DNA of 64,000 nt, from positions 7,912,501-7,976,500 of the forward strand of contig CP141155.1 in NCBI GenBank assembly GCA_035233585.1. Reading direction: 5' to 3'. This stretch comes from Antiaris toxicaria. Lineage: Eukaryota; Streptophyta; Magnoliopsida; Rosales; Moraceae. Both the position numbers and the translations under genes were made by a program. Of the stretch, positions 1 to 10,480 are shown in pieces. Positions within the stretch are counted from its first letter, which is position 1. Each line of letters begins with the position of its first letter. The notes under the pieces were generated by a model, which did not search any database, was not told the DNA's origin, and saw nothing but the letters and a program-made list of their open reading frames with translations.

Positions 1-1269
1 CTCTTCCACCATATCATGAAACAAAGTCAACACCTCCTTAAAGTACCCACCTTCACCAAACACCTGAATGAGAATGTTATAAGTAGCTGCGTCCGGCTCC
101 GTGTTGCTCACTTTCATCTCAAGAAAAAGTTCGCGAACATCCTCATACCTCCCCTGCTTCCCATACAAATTCAACAAAATACTATACGTATTTGCATTCG
201 GTAAACACCCCGCATCTTGCATCTGCCTAAACACACCGAGCGCCTCTCTTGTCGACCCTGATTCCGCATAAGCCTCTAACAACACATTATACGATGTTAT
301 ATCGGGCAAATTCCCTCCAGATTCCATCTCCTTAAGTAGCTCGGAAACTTTCTCGAGCTTACCCAACCTCCCAAAAGTCTCAACAAGACAATTATAAGTG
401 GTTATATCAGGAACTATCCCGCCCTCATTCATGGTCCTGAACACCATTTCCGCCTCGTCGCCAAAACCTCTACTGGCACAAGCCCCTAGCAAAGTGTTAT
501 AAGTTACAAGGTCGGGTTGTATTCCTTCGTGCCGCATTTCGGCGAACAATCCCAACAACCCTTCCCAATCATAACCACCCCTAGCACAGGCATTAATCAC
601 AGTATTATAAGTCAATATATTCGGAGAAACCTTGTCTTTCTTCATCCTATCAAGAAGCTGAAGCGAAGTCTCGTATTGTCCATTGCGTCCATAGGCATTG
701 ATCAGAGCGGTGTAAGAAAAGACACTACGTACCACTCCTTGGCTCGGCATTTCGTCGAAAATCTCGGCGGACTTGTCGAGCAAACCTTCCCGGCCAAGCA
801 AGCTGATCATGATCGTGTAGATATGCTCGTTAGGTTTGCACCAAATCTGCCTCTGCATATACTTGAAGAGCCTGAGCGATCTCTGCCAATCGCCGCGCTG
901 GGCGAACTCCTTGAAGACCAGAGCGAAATCGTTGAGCGAGAGCTTGTTCTTGAAGATATCGAGACACCGAGCGATGCTTCCTCGGGGAGGGAGGCTACTG
1001 AGCTTGTTGATTAGGGTTTCGACGTCGTAGCTGTACTTCCCCTTCTCGACCGTCACCGTCGGGTTCCCGAGGACGATTTCCTTCGGCTTCGCCCTCGCCG
1101 AGAAGGACCTCCGCTCGCCGGATTGAAAAGAAGTCGGAAGCTTTTCTCTTCGGCGACAGGAGAGGAACGAGAGCTGGTTAGGGTTAGCGATAGGGCTCGG
1201 CTTCACCAGCGCGGCCGCCGGGAGAGGCGAAGCGCTGGGAAGGGAGATTGAAGCCGCCGCGAGCGTCAT
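1..1269 (-). CDS. PTAC2: pTAC2 / PAP2, plastid transcriptionally active chromosome protein (5' part only)
   Basis: Reading down from ATG at 1269-1267, the frame stays open to the window edge: 423 codons with no stop or obvious intron. The first ~60 residues are rich in Ser, Ala and Arg, as in a chloroplast transit peptide. A conserved block follows (LGNPTVTVEKGKYSYDVE, about residues 67-84; NKLSSLPPRGSIARCLDIF), then a run of about nine 35-residue P-class pentatricopeptide repeats from about residue 110, with typical cores such as YTIMISLLGREG, YTALINAYGRNG and YNTVINACARGG. The match to Arabidopsis pTAC2 (At1g74850) as I remember it is near-continuous. Family knowledge: pTAC2 is a PPR-SMR protein associated with the plastid-encoded RNA polymerase and needed for chloroplast transcription. 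The remaining repeats and the SMR domain lie beyond the left edge. Start chosen because it is the first ATG and precedes the transit-like segment. Confidence 0.95.
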   Translation of the reverse strand, partial: MTLAAASISLPSASPLPAAALVKPSPIANPNQLSFLSCRRREKLPTSFQSGERRSFSARAKPKEIVLGNPTVTVEKGKYSYDVETLINKLSSLPPRGSIARCLDIFKNKLSLNDFALVFKEFAQRGDWQRSLRLFKYMQRQIWCKPNEHIYTIMISLLGREGLLDKSAEIFDEMPSQGVVRSVFSYTALINAYGRNGQYETSLQLLDRMKKDKVSPNILTYNTVINACARGGYDWEGLLGLFAEMRHEGIQPDLVTYNTLLGACASRGFGDEAEMVFRTMNEGGIVPDITTYNCLVETFGRLGKLEKVSELLKEMESGGNLPDITSYNVLLEAYAESGSTREALGVFRQMQDAGCLPNANTYSILLNLYGKQGRYEDVRELFLEMKVSNTEPDAATYNILIQVFGEGGYFKEVLTLFHDMVEE

Positions 1270-1799
1270 TCTCTCCACTGTTTTCTCGCTCGCATGGAAA
1301 TTTTGACGGAAAATGTTACGAGAGTTTGGGCATTTCTTTGCCTCTTCTATTTCTAGGAAGGAATTCGAGATTGAGAGCGGCAACAGAAGGACATATAAAT
1401 GTAGCAGAAGTTTCGCAGCTTGCAGTTGGTCTGCTCTGAGCTGAAAATTTTCTATTCGATTTTCTCGAGAAAATTACAGAGAGTGAGGTTTTTCCGAGTA
1501 GCTTGAGGAGAGACACGTGGGGTCGTTGTGGATAACTCTCTTGCAGGGACGGCTCTTAGGAAGACGAAGCATTGGCGGGTCGGGTTGTTACCCGAACTGG
1601 GAAATCAACCACTTTCTCTTCTTATCCCGAAATAATATTTATTGGCGGGTAAACGGATTTTAAAATGGGGAATGGGAGAAAAGATTTGTCGTTTTTCTGT
1701 TGAAGAGGGAAAATCCAAGGAGTAACAGGGGGTGGATATGTCGTTTTCTCTCACCCTTTTTTCCCTTTTGTCGTAGCCCATAATGTGGTACTTTATTTA
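1270..1799 (-). promoter_or_regulatory. Probable PTAC2 promoter and 5' leader
   Basis: This gene-free stretch lies immediately upstream of PTAC2. It is less AT-rich than the DNA beyond 1800. Two copies of TGTCGTTT (1687-1694 and 1739-1746) read as AAACGACA in the sense orientation of PTAC2; the same word is clustered upstream of the gene at 10481 and occurs upstream of the gene starting at 16157. I see no clear TATA box. Function is inferred from position only. Confidence 0.45.
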
Positions 1800-2163
1800 G
1801 GGCGTTTGGAGGGTACACTCCAATTGGAGTTTTTAGAAATGTTTTGATTGAAAATTAGTGGATATATGGAATTGTACAATTGGTTGGAAATGAATTATTT
1901 AAAATTAAAAAAATAAAAATTTAAAATATATTTGATAAAAAAATAATATACATCTTATTTCATTCCTTTTATCATTCTATATAATTCAAAAAAAAAACCA
2001 TCTTATTTTGATTTAAAAAGTATATTATGGACTTTAAATTTTTAGTTTTTAAAAGAAATTTGTAGATTTATCAGTGAAATTAGTTTACTTTTGGAGAAGA
2101 TACTCCAATAAAAAACTTTTGAAAAATTTCAATTAGGGAGGAAGCTCAAATACCCTCCAAGCA
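1800..2163. mobile_element. Tourist-like MITE, 364 bp, TSD TTA
   Basis: The left end reads TTA then GGGCGTTTGGAGGGTA; the right end, reverse-complemented, reads TGCTTGGAGGGTA, with TTA again outside (1797-1799 and 2164-2166). A 3-bp TTA duplication with a terminal inverted repeat containing GTTTGG is what PIF/Harbinger-derived Tourist MITEs show. The interior is very AT-rich and non-coding. The AATTGGAGTTTTTAGAAATG region near the left end has a diverged relative near 22700. Confidence 0.7.
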
Positions 2164-2253
2164 TTATGTGTTTGGAAAATTTTTTTTTCGAGTACGTTGC
2201 TGTTGTTACACATCGATTTCACACTAATAGTCATGTATGACATAAAATCTTAA

Positions 2254-2500
2254 GGTGCATTTGTATTTTATTAAAATTTAATGCAATTTTAATCTAAATA
2301 CAAAAATATTACAATTATATGTCAATCACATCATAATTTAAATAAAATATAATCATTATTTATTATTTTACTTTTTATATTACTTTTATAAATTACATTA
2401 CAAACTATATCGTTTTCTTTTCTTTTTTATCTACTTTTACAAATCACATTATGTACTTAGTTATAAAATATATTCAAACACCGTATTAATGTAATGCTGT
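2254..2500. mobile_element. Degenerate remnant of MITE family T1
   Basis: After TAA (2251-2253) the sequence starts GGTGCATTTGTATTTTATT and then carries family T1 internal words (ATCACATCATAATTTAAAT, ATCATTATTTATTATTTTAC, TTTTACAAATCACATTATGT). The right third of the family consensus is missing, so this is a truncated old copy. The right boundary is approximate. Confidence 0.5.
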
Positions 2501-2876
2501 ATCCAAAATCACTGTTAATTTGCGAACTGAACCATTCCATATGTGAACTGTTCGACTAAGGAGGGGTTGTAAAGGATTTGTCCATGGCCACCTTTCTTAC
2601 TTGTGGAACATTTGCATATGGGGTATGGGGGGGTCCTGTTCATAATCTACGGCCACCTTTCTAACATGTGGACCATTTGCAAATGTTGGACGGGGCAGTT
2701 CTGTTCATAATCTATGGGCCAGATCGACTTGATCCATACAATATCTTTTAAACAATTTTCTTACGTCATTATAAGCAAAAACAAAAGGAGACAACGATAT
2801 GCAAATTATAAAAACGAGTTGATTAACCTTTATACAGTTGTACTGAAAAAACAGCATGACCCAACTCTTCGTCTTA

Positions 2877-3176
2877 GACGTCGTTTGTTAAAAAAATTAT
2901 ATTTTAATTTTATTCAAATACAATATAATTTTACATTAAATATAAATTTTTTAATAATATTATAAAAATAATTATTATTTAAAAATTTTTTAAAACAGTC
3001 ACATCAACTTTTCATCTTTACTGTTTATCTCTATTTTTACCAATCACATCAACTTTTCATCAAAACAAATATTTTATTCAAATACAAAACAAATACTTTT
3101 CAATCAAATATAATATTTAAAAAAACAAATTTCATTCAAATACAATCAAAATGTAATATATTTACCAAACGTCCCC
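2877..3176. mobile_element. MITE family T2 copy, 300 bp
   Basis: Left end GACGTCGTTTGTTAAAAAAA follows TTA; right end, reverse-complemented, is GGGGACGTTTGGTAAATATA, followed outside by TAA on the plus strand. The interior has the family T2 signature ATCACATCAACTTTTCATC twice. It closely matches copies at 35714 and 61528 (same orientation) and 23181 (opposite orientation). Confidence 0.65.
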
Positions 3177-4635
3177 TAAATGTACATGAGTCCAACATAA
3201 TATTTCACCTCTTCCTCTAAGAACCTTGTCCCCTCAAAGATTAAATTTTAAATTATTAAAAAAAAAAAAAAAAAAGAAGCAATCGGAGTAGCTAGAGATG
3301 GTAACTGGATGAGGAGGAGATTGAAATTGCTTTCCCATCTTCATCCCCGTCCCATGCCTTTAAAACCATCCTCATCTTGGTCTTAAATGGGGTGTGACTA
3401 GAGAAGGAGACGCGGATGAGAATTTTATGTTAAGAAACCATTCTCATACCCGCTCTATTTCCCATTTAATGTTACCATACATTTTAAAAATTACACAACT
3501 TACAAAAAAAAAAAAAGTAGAAATTCATTATAAATTTTGACCAAAATGAAAAGTTTCACAAAACAAATCAAATTCTAAACAAATACAAATTATATATGAG
3601 TAACAAAGTTACACGAAATTTTTTAGCAAAAAAAAAAAAAGACAAAGTCCACAAGAAATAACTTGTATCAACTATTAACCAATCAGGATTACTAACTAAT
3701 AATTAGCATTTTTATTTTCATTTTTAGTGAAAAAAATACAATTAAGATTTACCTTCTTCTTTTAAAAAACTGAAACAATCGAATTAACTTTAAAAAGTGT
3801 ATATTGAATCAGAGGCTCGACAAAAGTGCTTCTCCCATCGCATCCTGCTTCTAATACGGTGAAAAAACTTCTTCTTCATCCCTGTCTACACCCTCGAATG
3901 TTCTCGTTTGATTAAAATCTTGTAGAATCCGCTTTGCGGGACAAGAAGAATTTTTTTTTTTTGTTGGTAAACAATGGGAGGTTGACGACCCAAAGTCAAG
4001 GTGTATTCGTTATTAGATTTTAGAACAAACACATACTCTGCCTCTACCAAAACAGAAGAAAACCCCTCCTTTTCAACCACGTTATACAAATATGAGCGCA
4101 CACGCGCTCTCTCACCCTGACCACCCCACCAGGGGCCCCAAATATGTGGGTCCACAAGTTCATCAAAACAATCACCACCACCCAACTGTCGATCTCTCCC
4201 TCGTTCCCAAATCACCCCCCTCTCTCCCCCACCGCTATGTGCAGCTGCCACATGTCGTCCATGTGGGCCCCGCCGTCCCCACAGGAACGTGGAACCACAC
4301 GTCACGGCGCGCGTCGTCGTTCGTTGTTTGTTACGTGGACCCACCACCGCGGACCCTTATCTCTCTCTGTCATGGTCTTCGTGGTTCGTTCCAAGGAAAA
4401 AGAAAGCAAAACGAAAACTGCACTGCAGTGGCAGTATCGTGATAAGACAAAAGGAGCGAGGGCAAATTCGGTATCTAAGAAATAGGAACTCTTTTTCCGT
4501 TCCTAACAGACACACTAGCTGAAAAAGCTTTAAACAGCAGAGAAAAACCTCTCCTTTCTTCTTCTTCTTCTTTGTTCTCAAGCTTTGGCAAATTATTAAA
4601 GATAAAAAAGAAAAGATTTTTATGTATTACTGAAA
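3177..4635 (+). promoter_or_regulatory. Intergenic DNA and probable promoter/leader of the gene at 4636
   Basis: 3177-4080 is AT-rich with several poly(A) runs and nothing recognisable. 4090-4400 is a much more GC-rich stretch with CCACC, GGGGCCC and GTGGGTCC words, typical of a plant promoter proximal to a housekeeping-type gene. 4500-4600 is pyrimidine-rich (CTTCTTCTTC) like a 5' leader. Open frames on both strands across 4092-4522 overlap each other and look like by-products of the composition, not genes. Confidence 0.4.
4622..4633 (+). promoter_or_regulatory. Minimal upstream ORF (Met-Tyr-Tyr-stop)
   Basis: ATG TAT TAC TGA ends 2 nt before the ATG at 4636 chosen for the coiled-coil protein. 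If it is transcribed, scanning ribosomes would meet this four-codon frame first and would have to leak past or reinitiate. The transcription start is not known from sequence, so its presence in the mRNA is an inference. Confidence 0.4.
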
Positions 4636-7600
4636 ATGGAAGACTCAGAGGTTAGAATTCAGAACTTTCTTTTCTTTATTTATATATTTTTATGGTGGTT
4701 TTTTTTTTTCTCTCCTTAGTCTAGAATCTTAACCTACCACAACTTTCACCGTTGATCAAATAACTTCTTTTATTTTATTTTTTTAAACTAGAATGGTGAA
4801 GTGGGTTGTGTGAAAGAAATGATTTTGATCTTGTTTCTGATTTTCTCTGCCTTTTTCTCGATGTGGGTTTTGTTTAATTTTGATTTTTTTTTTTCTGTTT
4901 TTAAAATTTTTTGGGTTGCAGAAATTGACGGCTCTGAAGAGGGCGTATGCGGATATAATCCTGAACACGGCGAAAGAGGCGGCGGCGCGGATTTTGGCGT
5001 CGGAGAGGAAGGCTCTCCGGTTTCAGAGAGAGCTCTTTTCGACCAAAGAAGAGGCTCTTCAGATGCTTCTGAGGCTCAAACAGATGTTGGATTCTAAGGT
5101 ATAGTCAATGTAATATAATGGATTTTTCCCTCAAAATGGAAACTTTTTTTTTTTTTAATGCTTTGTTGTTTGCTAGTGTGTTTTGTATTAGTGTGGTGTT
5201 GTGGGTAGTTGAGTTTTCTGATGAGGGGTTTCTGTGAATTGTTGATTGGTGATGTTTAAAATGTTTAAGAGAGTAAACGAAAACATGTCTTATTCGAAAT
5301 GCCATGTTCTGTTGATGACGTTGCATTATAAATTTTGCTATTTTTAAGTTCACATTCGGTTTCAGCTCTCAAAATGGTGATTGTTAATTGTTAAGACTAC
5401 AAATTGTAGTCGATGCGGGTTTTTGTGTTTGAGGATCAATGAGCACTAATCGGACATCCTTTGTCAATTTTTGTATACATTCTCCTGTTGTATCTCAGAA
5501 CATGGAATATTAAGAGAGGAAGGAAAGTAATGCATAATACCGAGCAATCTACAGTAGATGATGGAATTCTTTTCTGTTGTGTTTTCATCTTTTTTTTGTA
5601 CCCCCTTTCTCCCTCACATGTAAGCACAACAAGAGTATAATTCTGTAAGTTCTTACTAGTTAACAACATCTTACAGGTTAATGAAGCGGAGACCACATCT
5701 TTGAGTCAGCAGAGAAAGATCGAAGAGCTTGAGGCGCAGCTCCAGGAGGCTGAGGACATAGTGAGAGATCTCAGGGGAGAATTGAGTGAAATGCAAGCTC
5801 GGTTGGAGAAGGCAAGAAACAACAGAGCACAGGCTTTGAATGAGCAAAATGTTGGTGATATTACTTCACATGAAAATGGACTTTCTGCAAGAAATGACCA
5901 AACACAGGTTTTGCATGAGCAAAATTTTGGTGGTGAAGTTTCTACACATGAAAATGGACTTGACAGCCCCGAGTCGACATTGTCTGAGCCTGGTTCACAA
6001 CTAGAGCCATCAACAAATTCGGGTAGGACTAGGTACTCAATTTTGAATGGAAAATTTGAAGGTAGCCGATGTTATGATGCTAATGATTCTCACAAGGATC
6101 ACTGCTCCAATTTTACCTCTGCTTTAGCATCCTTAATGATGATGAATAGGAAAGAGCCTGAGCTGTATAAGAATGGCTGCACTCAGAGAATTCGTGCATT
6201 CGAAAGAAACTCGTTAGACGGAAATTTGTCCATTTCTGAACAAGTTGACGATGCAAAGAATGGTACATTTATTGGAAGAGAAGATGGAGGCGAAAGGACA
6301 CATGTAAAAAATACCTCAAAGACTGAAAATGATAACCCTGAGAAAAAAGTGAGCCAGGCAGATTATAGCCGCGTCCAAGATGTTGCCTTTAAGTCCTTTC
6401 GGAGGAAGAGGACAAGAGTGGTTAGGCATAAGAGAAATAGAGCCCCCTATGACATGAATCTTCCTCATCGTCCAGCCATAAGAGTTTTACCAGAAGCACC
6501 TATTCTTTCTTACTCGAGGATTTCTCCTCATAAAAGTAATAAAGTAAATGAGTCGGAAAAATGTTTGAAGAACACCACAGATGAAGTTTTTAAAGATCCA
6601 GTTTCATCTTCATCCCCAAAATTAGCCTTGGAAAGAATTGAAATGAGTACACAGTCAGGATCTGCAAATGCTAATGAAAGTCATGTGGAAATTATTAAAC
6701 CTTGTAGTCTTCAGATGGCAGCTAATGATGATAATATGTCACTTGACAAATCGTATTTGACAAAACATGAAAGTTTATCGACGGAGTTGGAGGTTCCAGC
6801 TTGCAAAACAGATGTCAAGAAAGACAATGAATCAGAAGGCAGGGCTGATGCAAAAGCATCCAACACAGATAATGGGGTTGCGAACCCAGCTGCGAGTAAT
6901 AGGTTTCTTAAGTACACATTTTGCAGAAAGCGCAAGAAAGAGCCTTTGAGCAGTCCCGAGGACGATAACATTTTGAAAAGAAAGATAATGGAGAAACAAA
7001 ACTCTTCCTTGGAGCCACTGATCCCTAGCTTATCAACTGAATCATCACGGGACAGTCGACGGCTAGCACAAGTTGCTCGTCAGGTTGGTAAATCATTTTT
7101 GTCTTCTTGTGAGTGAATGTATATTGGCTTGTATCTAGTTTGTGTCGTCTACGGCTTTTATATGATGGTTATAGTTAGAAGTAGGAAGTTTAAGTTAGAA
7201 GTTGATCGTTGTATATTGAGCAGGAAATATTTGCTCTAAAAATAACTATCATAAAATGGAAATGTCTTTTCATGTGGACCTTTTCAGTCTTTTTATGTTC
7301 CAAGTATTTGAAAACAATGTTTCTGCTTAACTTTCAAACTGTTGGTTTTATAAAAATTGAACTTTTGGATGCTTTATAGATATGTTTTTATCAATTTGCA
7401 GAAAATATTGGACTTCATATCTACAATAATTTGCAGTGATACTGAAATTGAATGTGGATCAAAAGGCTAATGAACAAATTAGTTTTAGAAAACGTAATAA
7501 ACGGCACTAAACATGTAGGAGACCTAGGAAAGATGAGGAGCATGTTTCCGTGTTCTCTTGAGCTTGATAATTCAACAGAAAAGATTAGTTTTGAATTATT

Positions 7601-8206
7601 TCCAGTTATGCTAAAAGAGAAAGGAGCAAGCCACACGCTTTGGTGTATTCAGTAGTTGCTATCGATGATTCTTAGTTGCAGACTCTATACCGAGTTGATT
7701 CTTATTATCAAATTCATGTACATGTTCATGCTTAAATAAACTCTTCTGAAATTATGGTTTGTGGTTCAATGCCTGTTTTTACTTGTCATCCTATTTGATA
7801 TAAACTTCTGTTATTGTCATGGTGTATGGCAAAAGATGTTTGTAATGTTCAAAAAAAAAAATATATATATATATATATAATATGAAGATTGTATCGCTGT
7901 AAGAGCGAGCCTCGTTAAAGTTTAAACCATGCACGAATCTAGAAGCATGAATCGGGACATTGTTAGTGATAGAGCTTGAATTGTCAGCAACAACATTAGA
8001 TTTCTAGCGAGCATAATCTGTTTGTGTTCTGCGATTATGTCTGTATTGATACCATGTCTTAGCGCGATAACTGTATGGTTTTGTGTTGGATGATTATTTA
8101 TAATGTGGTGGATTTGGAGCTATTTTCTGTTCAACAACTAACATCTCTTCGTGATTTTGTATGCGTTGCACAGCTTATTTCATTGTCGGAGAAGAAGTGG
8201 AGGTAG
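4636..8206 (+). CDS. Plant-specific coiled-coil protein of unknown function, nuclear-looking, 543 aa
   Basis: Model: exons 4636-4650, 4922-5098, 5677-7083 and 8174-8206, every intron phase 0 with GT-AG ends. Residues 1-5 come from a tiny first exon. Residues 6 to ~115 form a helical, coiled-coil-like segment (LKRAYADIILNTAKEAAAR; IEELEAQLQEAEDIVRDL). The rest is polar and low-complexity, with basic clusters resembling nuclear localisation signals at about 303-319 (FRRKRTRVVRHKRNR) and 479-485 (CRKRKK). Exon 4 encodes a short tail, LISLSEKKWR. Retaining intron 3 would replace this tail with VGKSFLSSCE and a stop at 7114-7116. A ~26-residue near-repeat (NEQNVGD..SHENGL / HEQNFGG..THENGL) lies at about residues 118-160. 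I recognise it as a conserved plant family without an assigned function; from memory the Arabidopsis locus beside PTAC2 (At1g74860) may be the counterpart. DNA binding or chromosome roles would be guesses. Confidence 0.8.
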
Positions 8207-8633
8207 CAAAGAATGAAGATCTATATCGTACTTCCCGAATACAAATGGTGAGGAAGTTTTTATAGGAGAAAGAAAACCAGATATTTTGGCCGGGAAAGGA
8301 AACCTTGATGAGCTGCATAATTGCAGATTAGTTTAAACATCCCTAGTAATTTATTTTGTATGTTATTTATCAGCTGCAATTATTGTATTTCCTAATTATT
8401 CTCGTTCTCAAAACATGAGTTAAAAAGGTTTTTAAATTTAGTTTGGCATTTTTCATTCATGGATATTGCACCATGCGAGGTATATGTGGTTGTTACTTGT
8501 TCAGTGGAGATTTACTAAAGTTAACCTTAGACCATCACAAATAGCAGTTTTTGTGCTTTTTGTTTTTCGGGTTAATCTTAAATTTGACCCCCATTCAAAA
8601 TTGGGATTGTCTCACCTTATCCCTCACAACTTA

Positions 8634-8993
8634 TATAGCGTGTTTGGTACATTTTTTTCATTGTATTTAAATGTAATACAATTTTTTCTCAAATATAAAA
8701 ACATTTCATTCAAATATCAATCACATCACATTTTAAATCTAATACAATCATTATTCATTATTTCACTTTTTCTATTATTTTAATTAATTATACCATATAT
8801 TCTCTCTCCTTTTTTTCTCTCTATTTTTACACATCACATCACATATTTATTATTAAATATAATTCAAATACTTTTCATCCAAACACACATTGCATTTAAA
8901 TGTAATATTAATATTTTTCCTCTAAATACAAATTGTATTCAATGCATTACGTTTAAATGCAATACAAATACAATATATTCACCAAACGAAACA
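8634..8993. mobile_element. MITE family T1 copy
   Basis: Left end near AGCGTGTTTGGTACA; right end, reverse-complemented, TGTTTCGTTTGGTGAATA, with TTA on both sides of the assigned span. Interior carries the T1 core: ATCACATCACATTTTAAATC, ATTATTTCACTTTTTCTATT and TTTTACACATCACATCACAT. It has no coding capacity. Ends are accurate to a few bases only. Confidence 0.65.
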
Positions 8994-9154
8994 TTAAAGT
9001 TGTACAAAACTTGCCCTGATCTTTGTAGCAACCAAACGCACATAAGAAGTTCAAAGTTCTAACTCCTTTAAGTTTTAGCTATTAATTAGGGTTAAGAAAC
9101 TCAATTTTTGAATGGTTAAAAAAAAATCAGGAAGTTTGGGATTGATGAGATTTA

Positions 9155-9494
9155 CCCCTCGTTTGGTAATAGTGTTGCATTTGTATTGCATTCAAATATA
9201 ATATAATTTTCATTTAAATATAAAAGCGTTCTATTTAAATATCAATCATATCACATTTTAAATTCAATACATTCACTATTTATTATTTCATTTTTTCTAT
9301 TACTTTTACTAATCACATCGTATATTCTCTCTCTACTTTTACTCATCATATTATATTTATTATTAAAATATAATTTAAATACTTTTTACTTAAATACACA
9401 TTATATTCAAATACAATGTAATTCTAATATAAATTATATTTAATACATTGCATTTAAACTCAATGTAAATACAATATATTTACCAAACAGAGCC
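9155..9494. mobile_element. MITE family T1 copy, 340 bp, TSD TTA
   Basis: Flanked by direct TTA at 9152-9154 and 9495-9497. Left end CCCCTCGTTTGGTAAT; right end, reverse-complemented, GGCTCTGTTTGGTAAATATA. Interior matches the other T1 copies. TSD and TIR type are those of Tourist/PIF-Harbinger MITEs. Confidence 0.75.
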
Positions 9495-9708
9495 TTAGCA
9501 GCTTAGAGGAGATGGGAGTGCATCTCAAAGTTAAATATAATTTAAATACTTTTTACTTAAATATACATTATATTCAAATACAATGCAGATACTTTTTTTC
9601 TAAATATAAATTATATTTAATATATTACATTTAAATTTAATATAAATACAATATATTTACTAATCGAAGCTCAGCAGCCTAGAGGAGATGGGAGTGCATC
9701 TCAAAGTT
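9366..9708. repeat. Tandem duplication of the right half of the MITE plus its flank
   Basis: Copy 1 (about 9366-9532) and copy 2 (about 9533-9708) both run from AAATATAATTTAAATACTTT through the MITE right half and into non-MITE flank containing AGAGGAGATGGGAGTGCATC. Because the unit includes flank, this is a local duplication made after the MITE inserted, not two insertions. Confidence 0.75.
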
Positions 9709-9747
9709 ACAAATGTGAAACCACAAATGGAATATTGGTTTAAACAC

Positions 9748-10391
9748 AAACGACACCAAACTGTCAATAAGAAACGACAGGTTGTTTATCTCACTACACA
9801 AACTGTGAAATCGAAATAAATAGTGATTTTTCATTCTTGCTAAATGAGAAACACGTGACTTGTGAAGATAAACGACAGAAAACCTTGCGACGAAACGACA
9901 TGGTCAAATTGTTTCACTAAAAAACGACAGTAAAGCTACAAACTGCAAACATATTTCTATATGCAAAATGACGTGTCGTTTCGAGGCTGAAAACGAATGA
10001 AGCATAGAGGCCCAACTTTTTTGTATTTATTTTGCTGCCAAAAAATAAAAACAAAAAACTCATTTGTTTACTTAATTTTTGTAAGGGATATTGATTTATT
10101 TATTATCAACCAGGGGAAACCATCAGACGCTATGCCACTTTCTAATTCAAGCGACAATCAAATTTAGGCGCATAAACGGCATCATATTGAATGAAACGAC
10201 AAGAATCACTACGAATCGAGATTATTTTCTCCTGGACGACAGCATCGTTGAGAACGACAACGATAAATCATCTTGTCACGCCGTTTCACAAACTGGAAAA
10301 AAAAAAAATTCCCCACAAATCATTAGAATCAACGACACAACTTTACTCTAAACGACAGAAAAGTGTAAAGCTGAAAAATGACATGTCGTTT
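9748..10391. promoter_or_regulatory. Cluster of AAACGACA words upstream of the 57-aa gene
   Basis: Perfect AAACGACA starts at 9748, 9772, 9870, 9893, 9922, 10194 and 10350; its complement TGTCGTTT at 9974 and 10384. Near matches with ACGACA occur at 10236, 10253 and 10331. Chance would give far less than one perfect 8-mer in 644 bp. Two blocks (about 9922-9983 and 10350-10391) share the order AAACGACAG, AAAGCT, then ATGAC-R-TGTCGTTT, as if a module had been duplicated. The cluster ends 90 bp before the ATG at 10481. Regulatory function is inferred from density and position. Confidence 0.55.
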
Positions 10392-10480
10392 TGTTCACAT
10401 TTCACTTTTCTCTTCTAGTTTTTCCTCCGTGAAAACGTCGAGGGTTTGAAAGAAGGAAGAGGGTAGAGAGAGAGAGAGAG

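Noticed and set aside
517..1014. 165-codon plus-strand ORF
   Set aside because: It is the antisense shadow of the PTAC2 coding sequence, which matches the family over its entire visible length.
4092..4522. Three overlapping plus-strand ORFs and one minus-strand ORF
   Set aside because: Promoter-like C-rich DNA; the translations are low-complexity, overlap one another and have no family resemblance.
8466..8783. 105-codon plus-strand ORF
   Set aside because: Its second half lies inside a T1 MITE, and a similar peptide appears in the MITE at 55063, so it is a repeat artefact.
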